From NCBI GenBank assembly GCA_040143965.1, contig JASJQH010000118.1:1-28008 (forward strand): a stretch of 28,008 nucleotides of DNA. Reading direction: 5' to 3'. The stretch comes from Basidiobolus ranarum (taxonomy: Eukaryota; Basidiobolomycota; Basidiobolomycetes; Basidiobolales). Shown here in pieces: positions 17,157-26,707 of the stretch. The stretch's first letter is position 1. The number at the start of each line of letters is the position of its first letter. The notes below the pieces were generated by a model. The model was not told the origin of the DNA. It saw nothing but the letters and a program-made list of their open reading frames with translations, and ran no database searches. The position numbers and the translations under genes were made by a program.

Positions 17157-19262
17157 ATGTATAGAGGAACCCCAAAAATCCTAGCTCATTTGAGTAACAA
17201 ATCCCTCTTCTCTACCCATATTGGTCGGAGTTTGGTGACATGCACAAGTTCATTTCGTACGTTTCATTCACAAAGTAATAGTCTTCAAGCTATGCCTTTG
17301 AATGAGAATTCCCCCGAAAAAGGAAAACTTGAAAAGCAATATGATATTGTAATCCTAGGTGGTGGAATAGCGGGCTCTTCATTAGCCTGTGCTCTAGGTA
17401 TGGATTCTGATATGAAGTGGACCGAGAGGTTTTATTAAAACACAAACGCTAACTCAATGTGATACGTTTATGTAGCTGGTGCTCCAGAACTCCGTGATAA
17501 GAAAATAGCCTTGCTAGATGCCTTTGACCTTGGAAAAGTCCGTGACTGGGTCCCTCCCGAGAAAGGATTTATGAACCGTGTAGTATCCTTAACCCCCAGC
17601 TCCGTCAAGTTTCTTCGCAGTAAGGAATCTTCTTAATGACTAATACACTTGATAAGCTTTGTACAAACTAAATTATTATCGCAGAAATTGGCGCCTGGGA
17701 GAAAGTCCATGTAGAGCGCTCCATGCCCTATCAACATATGGAGGTACCACTTTGGAAACTCTACCCTGAATGAAAATATAACATTACTAACTCTGGATTA
17801 TTTGAATAGGTTTGGGATGGACTAGGTGAAGGACGAGTTCAATTCTCTACTGATATGCTTAACTTCCCCACCGAAGCCATGGCTTGGATTATTGAGAACA
17901 ATAACATCCAATCTGCCGTTCTTCAGAAACTTGAGCAGCACGAAAATGTAATTGATGTGATTGATAGCAGTAAAGTGCAAGACATCTTCCGCACCGAACC
18001 ATCAGAGTTGTCTACCGATGATCAAGTGGACGTTTCGGAATGGCCAGTTGTTAAACTAGAGAACGGCACTTTGTTGAGAACTAGGTTATTGGTAAGTTTA
18101 TAACACTCACATTTGAAATATCCTCATGATTGTTGAATTTTCTAACACAAAATAAGATCGGTGCTGATGGTGTTAACTCCCCAGTTCGCAAATTTGCTCA
18201 AATCGAGTCCTATGGTTGGGACTATGACCAGCACGGTGTTGTGGCCACCTTACAACATCATCCCGATATCGAAGAACCATCTGACATGGTGAACACCACT
18301 GCTTGGCAGAGGTTCCTTCCAACTGGACCCATCGCAATGCTCCCGGTAGGTTGACTTATATACTGACTCGACACAACACGCCAAATGAATTTACCATTGC
18401 ATACAGCTTGACTCCAACCACTCCTCATTGGTATGGTCGGTACCACCCAAACTTGCTGTCAAGCTCAAGGCATGTCCCCCAGAATTATTCTCTCAGCTTG
18501 TCAATGCAGCTTTTCGATTAGCCCCGGCTGATCTTGACTATCTTTATACTCAAATCAGCGAGGATGGACAATCCCTTTCCGACATTTCTGGAGAAATCGA
18601 GTGGAGAGAAGAGCAATCCGGACAGGTAGCTGTGCACCGTAACTTACCACCCACAGTCTTCAATGTTCAAGACAAGAGCCGTGCCTCGTTCCCCTTTAGA
18701 CTAAGAAATGCTGAAAGATATGTGGAAGATCGCTTGGCTTTGGTTGGGTAAGTCGATAGTCTTGACGTCGCAGTGTTCCGACTTTATCTAATGGAATTTT
18801 GATCATTAGTGATGCTGCACATGCTACGCATCCTCTTGCTGGCCAAGGTCTGAACTATGGTTTGGGCGACGTTGAATCGATGTCTCAAGTGATCATCAAT
18901 GCCGTAAGAAGTGGACAAGATATTGGTAGGTGGACCGTTGGTGGACCATCGATAGATGTGTATTGATGTAGATTGATTCTAGGAAACATCAATGTCCTCA
19001 CGCAATATTCCTCTGAAAGATTCTTCCCTAATGCCGCCATGCTTGGTGCAGTAGACAAGTTGAAACGACTCTTTGCCTTCAACTCTGCGCCTATTGTTTG
19101 GGCCAGATCATTCGGATTAGACAGCACCAATGCATTGGGTCCACTTAAGGTTGTTTGATTAGTGGATCTCGTTTGAATGATATTCTCATTTTACTAAGGT
19201 TTTCCTTGTAGACACAAATTATCAAGTATGCCATGGGACTGGAAACCTCCGTGAAACCCTGA
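17157..19262 (+). CDS. COQ6: Ubiquinone biosynthesis monooxygenase COQ6, mitochondrial
   Basis: Nine exons (17157-17397, 17476-17619, 17685-17743, 17810-18091, 18157-18345, 18407-18747, 18810-18925, 18983-19149, 19212-19262) join in phase to 529 residues; relatives are about 470-480. The first 45 residues are Arg/Ser-rich without acids, a mitochondrial presequence. YDIVILGGGIAGSSLACALG is the FAD-binding dinucleotide fold. IGADGVNSPVRKFA is the flavin hydroxylase DG motif, and GDAAHATHPLAGQGLNYGLG is the second FAD motif. LDSNHSSLVWSVPPK is also typical of COQ6. The enzyme hydroxylates C5 of the coenzyme Q ring in the mitochondrial CoQ-synthesis complex. The last intron has an unusual GTTGTT donor at 19150. 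Extra length is mainly the presequence and an insert around FRTEPSELSTDDQVDVSEWP. Confidence 0.95.
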
Positions 19263-19913
19263 ATCCACATCAATTACGAAACGCAAGTGAATGTCCACCG
19301 CTTATATTCCCATCACTCTCTATCGGTTACATTATGAGTCGAAATAAGAATACAATCTTCAAACAATGGTGGATCCGGTAATTTTGTTCTAATTTTGTCA
19401 CAATCAACAATACAATACGAACCAACAATCGTCATGGAACCAAATAAATATCGCGTAAATATCCACTAAAAAATTGGCTGAAAGTGGTGCAAGATAATAC
19501 CTGAAAGTAGAGCGATAAATTAGCTGAAATTAACTGAATGTGGACCGATGTTGGAAGTGAAAATAGGCGGGATCGTGTCACTCAATAGATGACTGATTGG
19601 TGAGTAAATAATAGCATATATTCATCTCATCAGTTCCGAAAGAAGCTAGTTCTATCTGAAATGATGGAATTGTGGACGACGCGTTACAATGTAAGATTAG
19701 AACGCGTGGATGAACCCGCGTTTTCGTGATCACAGCCAATTGGATGTTCAACTTAAATGGAGAGTAACATTTCGATTCTGTGAAAATTCAAGCAGCATAA
19801 TTTCAGTATAAAAAGTAATATTATTCCAGATCTTCATTAGTGATCCTCTCCTCTCTTTCATTTCATTTTCTCAAGCACCCACGCCCCCTCCCATACTAAT
19901 CTAATATACTATA
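19263..19913. promoter_or_regulatory. COQ6 3' flank and HMG-box gene promoter
   Basis: No gene in 651 bp. Around 19470-19550 there are degenerate repeats of the type GCTGAAA(G/T)T and CTGAA(T/A)GT. A TATA box, TATAAAAA, lies at 19807-19814, about 100 bp before the ATG, and a CCAAT is near 19736. A pyrimidine-rich leader (TCCTCTCCTCTCTTTC) precedes the start. Confidence 0.6.
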
Positions 19914-20168
19914 ATGGCCAAAGAAAAGTCCACCAAAAGAACCAGTGGTAAGAAGCTCTCCCCATACAACAAGTTCATGAAAACTGAACTTCCCAAAGTA
20001 AAAGCTGAGGATCCATCCATAGCTCACAAAGACGCCTTCAAGGTGGTTGCCGGTAGATGGAAGAACGCACCTGAGAATCCTGCCAATAAGAAGGACTCAA
20101 AGGAAGTGAAGGAAGTCAAGGAAACTAAAGAGGCTAAAGAATCCAAACCTGTTGATGAAGTGAAATAA
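19914..20168 (+). CDS. Small HMG-box/YABBY-like protein
   Basis: An 84-residue single-exon ORF. Residues 13-52 (GKKLSPYNKFMKTELPKVKA, then HKDAFKVVAGRWKNAPENP) match the short HMG-box/YABBY-like fold common in fungi: YNKFMK in helix 1, HKDAFK and a conserved tryptophan (W49) in helix 2/3. The N-terminus is basic and the tail is an alternating Lys/Glu stretch (KEVKEVKETKEAKES) with low complexity. Such proteins are small nuclear, DNA-binding or chromatin-associated factors. A TATA box at 19807 and biased codons suggest strong expression. It converges with the GPI protein gene, 328 bp away. The full HMG-box is shortened, so DNA binding is inferred. Confidence 0.85.
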   Translation: MAKEKSTKRTSGKKLSPYNKFMKTELPKVKAEDPSIAHKDAFKVVAGRWKNAPENPANKKDSKEVKEVKETKEAKESKPVDEVK

Positions 20169-20496
20169 GCCTGAAGCCTTAATTCTTACAAACGATAATA
20201 ACTTGCTACGTTTTGTTTTTCTTGTGTATAGAACTCACTCCACTTTGATTTGATGTGTATATCAGTTGTCATTTTCTTTGATTTTTCTGTGAAACTTTAA
20301 TAAAAAGAAATCCTATAATCATTCCTTCCTTTTCGTTAATTTCCATAATCTGCATTTTATTTATGAATATTCAGCTAACACTTCAATCAATAGAATTTTC
20401 TCGATTGGGGGATGGTTAGGTTAAGTGTTGAATGGTGATTTGTGTTAGACTATATATATGTCGCCATATGTGTGATGTGACTTTTTTCTTTGTTAG
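20169..20496. other. Convergent intergenic region
   Basis: 3' ends of the HMG-box gene (+) and the GPI protein gene (-). AATAAAAAG near 20299 is a probable polyadenylation signal. Nothing else seen. Confidence 0.55.
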
Positions 20497-21259
20497 CTAT
20501 AACCAATAAAACACCCATTGGAAGCCAATAGTTACCAACACCAGAGAGAGATGTTGCGTGCTGAAAAGTCCAAGAATAACCGCATTACTTTCAGTAGGAC
20601 TGTTTGGCTCAGCTTCTGATGATGCAGAAGCGGGTGCAGGAGAAGCGGGAGCGGGGGCTTTGCTGATTCCTTTGGTACCCGCGCTGCTGGTAGAAGATCG
20701 AGACTGAGCTGCAGATGGGTTTGTTGTTAAACCCGAGGGAGACTTGGGGTTAGTAGAGATAGCAGGGATAGCGGGAGTACTGCTAATTGTATTGGGCAAC
20801 ATGGGTGGAGATAAATCAGGCTTGCTACCACCACTAAGGACGATATTAAAAAATGGGGAATATGCAGGAAGAACAGTACCACCAGTGGCTCTTATCGAGT
20901 ATTGTCCTGTTGGAAGATTGGCGGGGATTGCCCACTCAAATCTTCCAGTCGCCGAAGGAATATTGCTTGCTATCAATCCCACTACTTGTAACGTGACTGC
21001 TGGTCCATTCATCAATGTTAGACTGATGGTAGCGGGCATGGGTGTGTTATCGCTATTATCGGTCCTAAGGTGAAAGAGTGCATTGTTAATATGAAGAGTA
21101 GGAATGAATAGAACATAGTGATCTTTACCAGGTTACTAATTGTGTAGTTCCCACATCCCACATGGCCAGAATAGGCGCAGTAAAGGCTAAAGAGGCTTCA
21201 ACTAATATTTGTTTGAAGAAAAAGACCGAAATAAAAGCCACTTTAGTAATGTAGACCAT
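20497..21259 (-). CDS. Ser/Thr-rich GPI-anchored cell surface protein (Kre9/Knh1-like domain)
   Basis: Two exons, 21259-21129 and 21064-20497, join in phase (TG+G giving Trp) to 232 residues. The start MVYITKVAFISVFFFKQILV and following EASLA form a signal peptide. The domain begins FTAPILAMWDVGTTQLVTW and continues to residue 110 with PATISLTLMNG, IPSATGRFEWAIPANLPTGQ and YSIRATGG, the pattern of the fungal Kre9/Knh1 N-terminal domain (TP near the first strand, W.IP..L..G.Y.I). A Ser/Pro/Ala/Thr-rich stalk likely to be O-glycosylated follows. The last 25 residues are hydrophobic after TESNAV, consistent with GPI anchoring. Members sit in the plasma membrane or wall and are linked to beta-glucan organisation, though the exact role of this paralogue is unknown. 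Confidence 0.88.
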
Positions 21260-21985
21260 GATGATTTAGGAAGTGGTAGTGGGTTATTCAGAACCTTTTC
21301 ACGCTTTAAATAGAAGTCAAGTGTGAGTTTCGATATGATACACTCAATGATAGGATGAACTCTCAACCCATCTGACCGAGACATTGATATTGATTCCTTG
21401 GACTGTTTCGACTCTTTGCAGTAGAATGGTCATAATAGCTATAGCTAGAGGAGGCAAATGTTGCATTCATCTAACTTTGGATACATCCATACACCCGTGC
21501 ACCCATACATCAGTATAACAAGCCTTAATGAATTGATGGGTCATTAAGCTACGATTATTATTATTTCTATGATTGCTATTTTTACGGAACGTCTGTTAAA
21601 CGAATTAAGCGATTTCAATGATCATTTTGGTGGTTTGGTGTGATGTGGTTGATTTTTCTCTGTTGAAGAGTAGATTTGTAGTTCAACATTATCTGGTCCA
21701 AAGAAATAAAGTGTCTGCTGCAAATGTCGTCATCCATGTTTGTTGACATCCAAGTTGTACACCCAACAATAGATTAAATGTATATGGTACGCACTTGTTA
21801 GTGGGAATCTAGCTTACTTTTAATTCCAGAGATATTGTTGGTATCACCCTACGCAAGTGTCACGTTTTTGATTGATTTCAAGAGAAATGATTTATATGGG
21901 CCGATAGTAACTGCAAATTGAACTACCCTGCTCAGATACCAACACTCTAGTTACAGCTTCTTGATAATTTCTTCCACAGTTAAAC
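21260..21985. promoter_or_regulatory. Divergent promoter region between GPI protein and endosulfine genes
   Basis: 726 bp between starts on opposite strands. No supported gene; the 60-codon minus ORF at 21202-21384 overlaps the start of the GPI gene in another frame. No specific element assigned. Confidence 0.5.
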
Positions 21986-22469
21986 ATGCTCCCTGCAAAG
22001 CAAAACAAAGTCGATTTGAGTGTGAGTGCTTTTACCAAATCTTCTATTTCCATGAGTAGATTATTCCTAATGCTTTTGTCAACTCAATTTTTTTTAGAAA
22101 CTTAGTGAAGAAGAAAAGAAGATCTTTAAAATGTACGGTCGTTTACCAAGTGGTAAAGATCTCGTAAATCGCAAACTTAAGGTATGTTAAACTATCAGAA
22201 AGCATCATCTGGTATTTGTATGACTTAATGATGATTATTAGGATCGTAAATATTTTGACTCTGGAGATTACGCAATGCAAAAGGCCGGTAAAACTTCAGC
22301 CACTGAAGTAGGTTTGATTCATCCAAGTCCCGATACAATTCCTCATCCACAAAGTCCATCTGTCGTTCCAATCACCACCACAACGCAAAGCCATTCACCT
22401 AAAGAGAGTCTATCACAACTAGCTAAAGATAGTAGAGATGACATTCCTGCTGAATTTGAATCAGTATGA
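21986..22469 (+). CDS. IGO1: Endosulfine/ARPP-19/Igo family PP2A-B55 inhibitor
   Basis: Three exons (21986-22021, 22098-22181, 22242-22469) join in phase to 115 residues. LSEEEKKIFKMYGRLPSGKD followed by RKYFDSGDYAMQKAG is the endosulfine core. FDSGDY is the motif whose serine (about residue 47) is phosphorylated by Greatwall/Rim15 kinase, turning the protein into an inhibitor of PP2A-B55. The C-terminal half is Ser/Pro-rich and disordered, as usual. In yeast Igo1/2 are needed for quiescence entry and mRNA protection at starvation; in animals ENSA/ARPP19 control mitosis. The symbol is by family, since paralogue number is unknown. Confidence 0.93.
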
Positions 22470-22955
22470 GCGGACGAGAGGTTACTTTAGTATTAATCAA
22501 ATGAATACCAGCAATAACCAATTCAAGTTATATTATTTATAAATTGAAACCTCCTGTTTTTACTTATACATATATAATACGCACACACACACACACACAC
22601 ACACTACAAGTATGAAGCTCACTCGTAAACATCCACTTGGGCTGAGCTACAGTTCAGTGTCTTGGGATGTTGCCTCTTCGCTTTTGCCCTCGCTTAATTT
22701 TGTGCTTCTCAATTCCATTACCATGTACGCATTTTGCAATAAATGTTTACACAATTCTTTTCAAATCCCAAGAGTCATAAGGGGGTGGAGAGGAATGAGT
22801 CGGCCCTATATATATTCGCCAGCAACTAATATAAACTTGAGCATATATTTACGACTCAGTGATCGTATCTAAATAAGTTCACAGCAATTTTAGCATCTAT
22901 ATACGCACATTATTTAACCAATAATGTGATAATTAACGGGAAGGTGGTTGAACAA
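22470..22955. other. Intergenic region with dinucleotide repeat and TATA box
   Basis: It holds the endosulfine 3' end, the (CA)n tract at 22582-22604 and a TATA-like TATATATA near 22807, upstream of the 90-residue ORF. The plus ORF 22612-22872 has no recognisable domain and I do not call it. Confidence 0.5.
22582..22604. repeat. (CA)n microsatellite, about 11 units
   Basis: An uninterrupted CA dinucleotide run just 3' of the endosulfine gene. Confidence 0.97.
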
Positions 22956-23289
22956 ATGCTCCGCTTTTCCCTCATCACAATAGTAAATAGGATTTTTTTC
23001 AGGTCAAAAGTCCCAGAATTATTATATTCGGAAATTTACTCTTTATTCTACAAGCATACTTACAGAAACAAAGAGAATGTACAATTGAGATATGGTGATA
23101 TTTCTATAGATGTTGGTATGTTGGAGATACTAGCATGTAACATTTCTACTTCAAGGCTATTACCAGGGTTATACTGAGTTGAATAAAGTCCCTCTAGAAA
23201 TCCAAATTCAATCCACCATTAAGCAACTTTACGCACGATTAACCAATGCATTTCAATTACTGCTAAATCCTCGTCTAAAGCATAGCTAG
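22956..23289 (+). CDS. Small protein, predicted mitochondrial, function unknown
   Basis: Two exons (22956-23094 and 23156-23289) with a 61-nt intron (GTGATATT...TTCAAG, branch-like TGTAACAT) give 90 residues. The start MLRFSLITIVNRIFFRSKVP looks like a mitochondrial presequence: hydrophobic and Arg-bearing with no acids. The rest is helical and aromatic-rich (LLYSEIYSLFYKHTYRNKEN, LRYGYYQGYTELNKVP), then an amphipathic helix IQSTIKQLYARLTNAFQLLL. Without the intron the first frame stops soon after, while splicing runs into a frame open to a TAG. A TATA-like element lies about 150 bp upstream. Length and composition recall small mitochondrial assembly or ribosomal proteins, but the LYR motif is not present in proper form. 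Family not recognised. Confidence 0.5.
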
Positions 23290-23741
23290 CTTGGACCGGT
23301 TTTCTATACTTGGAAGTCATAGTAACGACTATCGTGATTGCGACTGCGCCGTGACCGTGACTGCAAAGATACACATGTCATTGGATCGGCCTTATTCCCT
23401 AATCTTTACCAATCGTTGAATCTTACTGGACCAAAGAAAGGCACACTTCTAGAATGCGATCTCGATACTGTATCCCCCACACTAACGAATGCGTTGGTTG
23501 TCGTTAATATTTCCTAAAAAAAAATTTGATTTGTTAGACGAAATTAAATTTTTACTTTCTCTGATCAGCTTTAGAGATCGAAAATGTTGATAATTCCTGG
23601 AGCGCGACTAGTGTCTTCTATATTCCCTTGTTGATTAAACCCGAAGTAATTCTGTTTAAGCTTCCGGAAGGCTGCCACATTCTGTGATACCTCACTCACC
23701 TCGGATTTTCACTCAACAGAGACTGTAGTTCACAAACAAAT
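23290..23741. promoter_or_regulatory. Promoter region of the mitochondrial carrier gene
   Basis: 452 bp with no supported gene on either strand. It contains a short GTGACCGTGACTGC-type repeat near 23350. No element assigned with confidence. Confidence 0.45.
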
Positions 23742-25053
23742 ATGCTTCAAGAAAATGTACAAACTGGTCTCACTACCCAACCGTCAGTTGTGGTTAGGAA
23801 ACTAATTCAACCTTTGACTGCACTTGAACCAAAAACGAAACAAGCCTGGTTGCATTTCATCGCTGGAGGGTATGTTGTTTTCTCTAGTCACACTATTACT
23901 ACAAATCCATAATAACTTGTTGCCTGTATATAGTACCGGCGGTATGATTGGTGCTTCCTTAACTTGTCCCTTGGACGTGGTCAAAACTAGACTACAGGTA
24001 CTTGAGTCTATTAAGGTTATTACTCGTACATATTCTTAACTAACACTTAACCTCTATAGTCTTCGCTATATAGGCCAACTCCTTCCCATTATTCCCACTC
24101 ACATAGATCTCTTGTCTCAACCATGGGAAGACATGTAGTGGAGACTCTTGGACTCTTAAAGTGAGACTAACCTTGCCAATATACTGCACCTAATCACGAT
24201 TTACTAACTCAGACCTTCATCTTGCTAGATCCATCAGATATCACGAGGGCATACGAGGCTTGTTTCAAGGCCTTGGTCCTAGTCTTGTAGGTGTTGTCCC
24301 AGCAAGAGCAATCAATTTTGCCGCCTACGGAAATGGGAAGCGGATACTTACGGAAATGAACGGGGGAAAGGAATCTTCTATTATTCACTTGACAGCAGCA
24401 GCAACCGCTGGTATCACCACCGCCACCATCACCAGTCCAATATGGCTAGTTAAAACACGTATGCAGTTGCAAGCTATGAATACTACCTCCTCTATGCGTT
24501 ATAGAAGTAGCTTGGATTGCGTGAGTCAGGTGATTAAAACTGAGGGAGTTAGAGGGCTGTATAGAGGCGTTAGTGCTTCATATCTAGGCGTCGCTGAAGG
24601 AACGTTACAATGGGTAGTTTACGAAAAATTCAAGTCTTTAATCCACGAGCGTCGCCGTATGAGATATGGAAGCGATTATGGCACAGTGAATAGAACATCA
24701 ATAGGTAAGTCACAATCAAGCTTGTTCTGGGATATCATTTACTTACTAGATTTTCATTAATAGACTGGTTGGAATATTTCGCCGCTGCTGGCACTGCGAA
24801 GCTTCTCGCCGCTCTTGTGACCTATCCTCATGAGGTGATCCGTACTAGAATGAGACAAGGCCCATCTGAGAACGGTCTTCACAAATACACCGGTCTGCGT
24901 CAATGCCTTAGTCTAATACTTAAAGAGGAAGGGTTCCTCGCACTTTACAGTGGAATGACCGCTCATCTGATGAGAACTGTGCCCAACGCGGCAATCATGT
25001 TCTTCTGTTATGAAGCGATCATGCATTCATTTGGTCAGAAAAAGGGGGAGTAA
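23742..25053 (+). CDS. RIM2: Mitochondrial pyrimidine nucleotide carrier, Rim2/SLC25A33-36 type
   Basis: Five exons (23742-23869, 23934-23997, 24060-24160, 24229-24704, 24764-25053) join in phase to 352 residues (yeast Rim2 has 377). Three carrier repeats each show the PX(D/E)XX(K/R) signature: CPLDVVKTRLQ, SPIWLVKTRMQLQ and YPHEVIRTRMRQG. The unusual SPIWLVKTRMQLQ in repeat 2 (Trp in place of an acidic residue) and YPHEVIRTR in repeat 3 are diagnostic of the pyrimidine nucleotide/Rim2 subgroup, as are GLFQGLGPSLVGVVPARAIN and LMRTVPNAAIM. The protein sits in the inner mitochondrial membrane and exchanges pyrimidine nucleotides, supporting mtDNA and RNA synthesis; the yeast protein is also linked to iron handling. 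Exon 3 encodes the variable loop between helices 1 and 2. Confidence 0.93.
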
Positions 25054-25138
25054 ATTATTTCAGTTCACAAGCATAGAGTTATTAGAATTCATCCATAGCA
25101 TTCTTGGAACATTCATCCTTCATAAATTTTGAAACATC

Positions 25139-25208
25139 TTTTTCGTTCCCTCCTCTCCTCTCCTCTCTCCTTCCGTTCCTTTCCCCTCCCTCCCCCTCTC
25201 CGTTTCCG
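25139..25208. repeat. Low-complexity polypyrimidine (CT-rich) tract
   Basis: About 70 bases almost wholly C and T with short CCTCT repeats, 85 bp after the carrier stop codon. It could form unusual structure (triplex-prone mirror repeat), but there is no direct evidence. Confidence 0.85.
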
Positions 25209-25630
25209 TGATCTGAGGTTATTCCATATATCTTCAATTTAATATATATTCCGTGGTATTCAACATAGCTTTACCTATTTCTAAATATATCCAATATTAT
25301 GCACCCAGTTCCCATATTTAATTATGGATATGAATAGCCACATTGCCTAGTAATGAAAGTCCAATCACCTTTTCTAAAAAGAGAGAATTCGGAAGTTAGT
25401 ATTAGACCCAATTAGAGTGATTCAAAGTTTTGCAGTTAATATCCCATTGAATTGTACCTATTCCCCAAATGAAGAATAATAACTAACAATTTGTATTAGT
25501 ATGGCGTTGCAGTAGTTAAGGAAACTATTGGGAATATAGGTTTGGTTTTTGATATCCAGTTATTTATCAATATATAACTACTATATAAGTCAACAAAGGA
25601 TATTTACATAATACATGGTTTACTTGGATA

Positions 25631-25962
25631 CTGTTAAAGTATTTTGGGAGCCTGTTGGAAGTGGTTTGAAGAATTAGAGAAATTGGTGGTTTTCACTTAT
25701 TGATTTATGGAGTAGAAAGTTGACATTTATAGTTTTGTCAAGATGTAAATAAACCAACATGTAGAATGTGTTAAGGCAGGTCTCAGGAACATGTGTGCAA
25801 AGTTTGCGGCTTCTAGCACAAGTTTGAAAAAATCTATATATCTTCAAACTTCTAAGTAAATTCCTCATGAGAATAATGGGTAACATCTTAGTTCAATATA
25901 AGATAACTAAATACTAAGCTATATATGACTATATAGGTGTTTAGGCAATGCTAATTTCAACA
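25631..25962 (-). repeat. Dispersed repeat, copy B (inverted relative to copy A)
   Basis: The reverse complement aligns with 5735-6041. This copy is slightly longer because of small insertions, including one around 25775-25830 that doubles the ACACATGTT...AACACATTCTAC segment spacing. Both copies stop being similar just past TTTTAACAG on one side and near GAAAT(T/A)AGCAT on the other, so these are likely true element borders. Confidence 0.88.
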
Positions 25963-26455
25963 GATACTTGGTTCAAATAGGCATGAGTTTGGAAGTAAAA
26001 AAAAACTCTTAAATATTCCCATGGTTCACAGTACTAAATAGCAGCAGTATTAAAGAGGTTCACCTATCAAATTGATGATGACTCCTACAGCGAAAGTAAT
26101 GTTAGGTAAGTATTCAATAGGCTACTCTGAAGAAAAGCAAATGACTACTTGTAACAAAAAATTGAATAGCTGAATTACAAGATTATAAACTCAGTGCTCT
26201 GTTTGTAAATATATATCAAATATCTGGAGGCTGGTGAGAAATACCTTCAAAATAATTCAAGAAAGGGGTTTAAATCAAAACATTAAATTGAGTAACGAGA
26301 TTTGAAAGTAGATATTGTTGATAGAAGGCTAAAACAGCCACTTGAAGAATTCTTTATTAAACTTTGAGTACTAACAGGTATTTGCATGTAGAAATAATAA
26401 AAAATCCCTTCTGGAATGCTTTAATCCATATAGCAGTTTAGAAATTATACAATTT

Positions 26456-26707
26456 CTAATAGTTGGAGCAAGTAATGAGGGAGCAAGATTTGCAGTTATC
26501 ATAGTTTTTCCAGCCCTGGTATTGGCACTGTACGTTCTGGTCCCTGCAGCTAACAACGCTGCCGCTCACTGAGCAGCTTCTAGTACCAATAGAGATATTT
26601 TTCGAGCACTTTTGAGCGGAAGATCCACAGTCAATGGAGAATTCGGAACCTAAACCTAGAGCTAATCCACAGAAGGCGAAGGCAAGGGCAACAGTTCTGA
26701 TAAACAT
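26456..26707 (-). CDS. Small secreted 8-cysteine protein, paralogue 2
   Basis: An 83-residue single-exon ORF from ATG 26707. MFIRTVALAFAFCGLALG is the signal peptide; the first 17 coding bases are identical to paralogue 1 (4416-4661). The frame is open upstream to 26761, but alignment to the paralogue sets the start at 26707. Eight mature cysteines have exactly the same spacing, with DQNVQC and NCKSCSLITC retained. The variable segment after the second cysteine (SKNISI here, ASAYSQ in paralogue 1) may be the fast-evolving face. Both genes read leftward, and neither is inside the dispersed repeat. No known family recognised; the product is likely extracellular with four disulfides. Confidence 0.75.
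   Translation of the reverse strand: MFIRTVALAFAFCGLALGLGSEFSIDCGSSAQKCSKNISIGTRSCSVSGSVVSCRDQNVQCQYQGWKNYDNCKSCSLITCSNY

Larger units (their letters stand above)
25054..26455. other. Gene-poor AT-rich stretch
   Basis: Apart from a pyrimidine tract at 25139-25208 (CCTCTCCTCTCC-like) and copy B of the dispersed repeat, nothing is recognised. The minus ORF 25674-25886 lies entirely inside the repeat and is not called as a gene. Confidence 0.5.

Noticed and set aside
17582-17592. GTATCCTTAAC resembling a U12 donor inside COQ6
   Set aside because: It falls within a coding exon whose translation (RVVSLTPSSVKF) fits the family, so it is not a splice site.
22612-22872. 86-codon ORF after the CA repeat
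   Set aside because: No recognisable features, and a TATA-like element sits inside it, which suits the promoter of the following small gene better.
25674-25886. 70-codon ORF inside dispersed repeat copy B
   Set aside because: Copy A is broken by indels not in multiples of three at the same place, so no coding constraint is evident.
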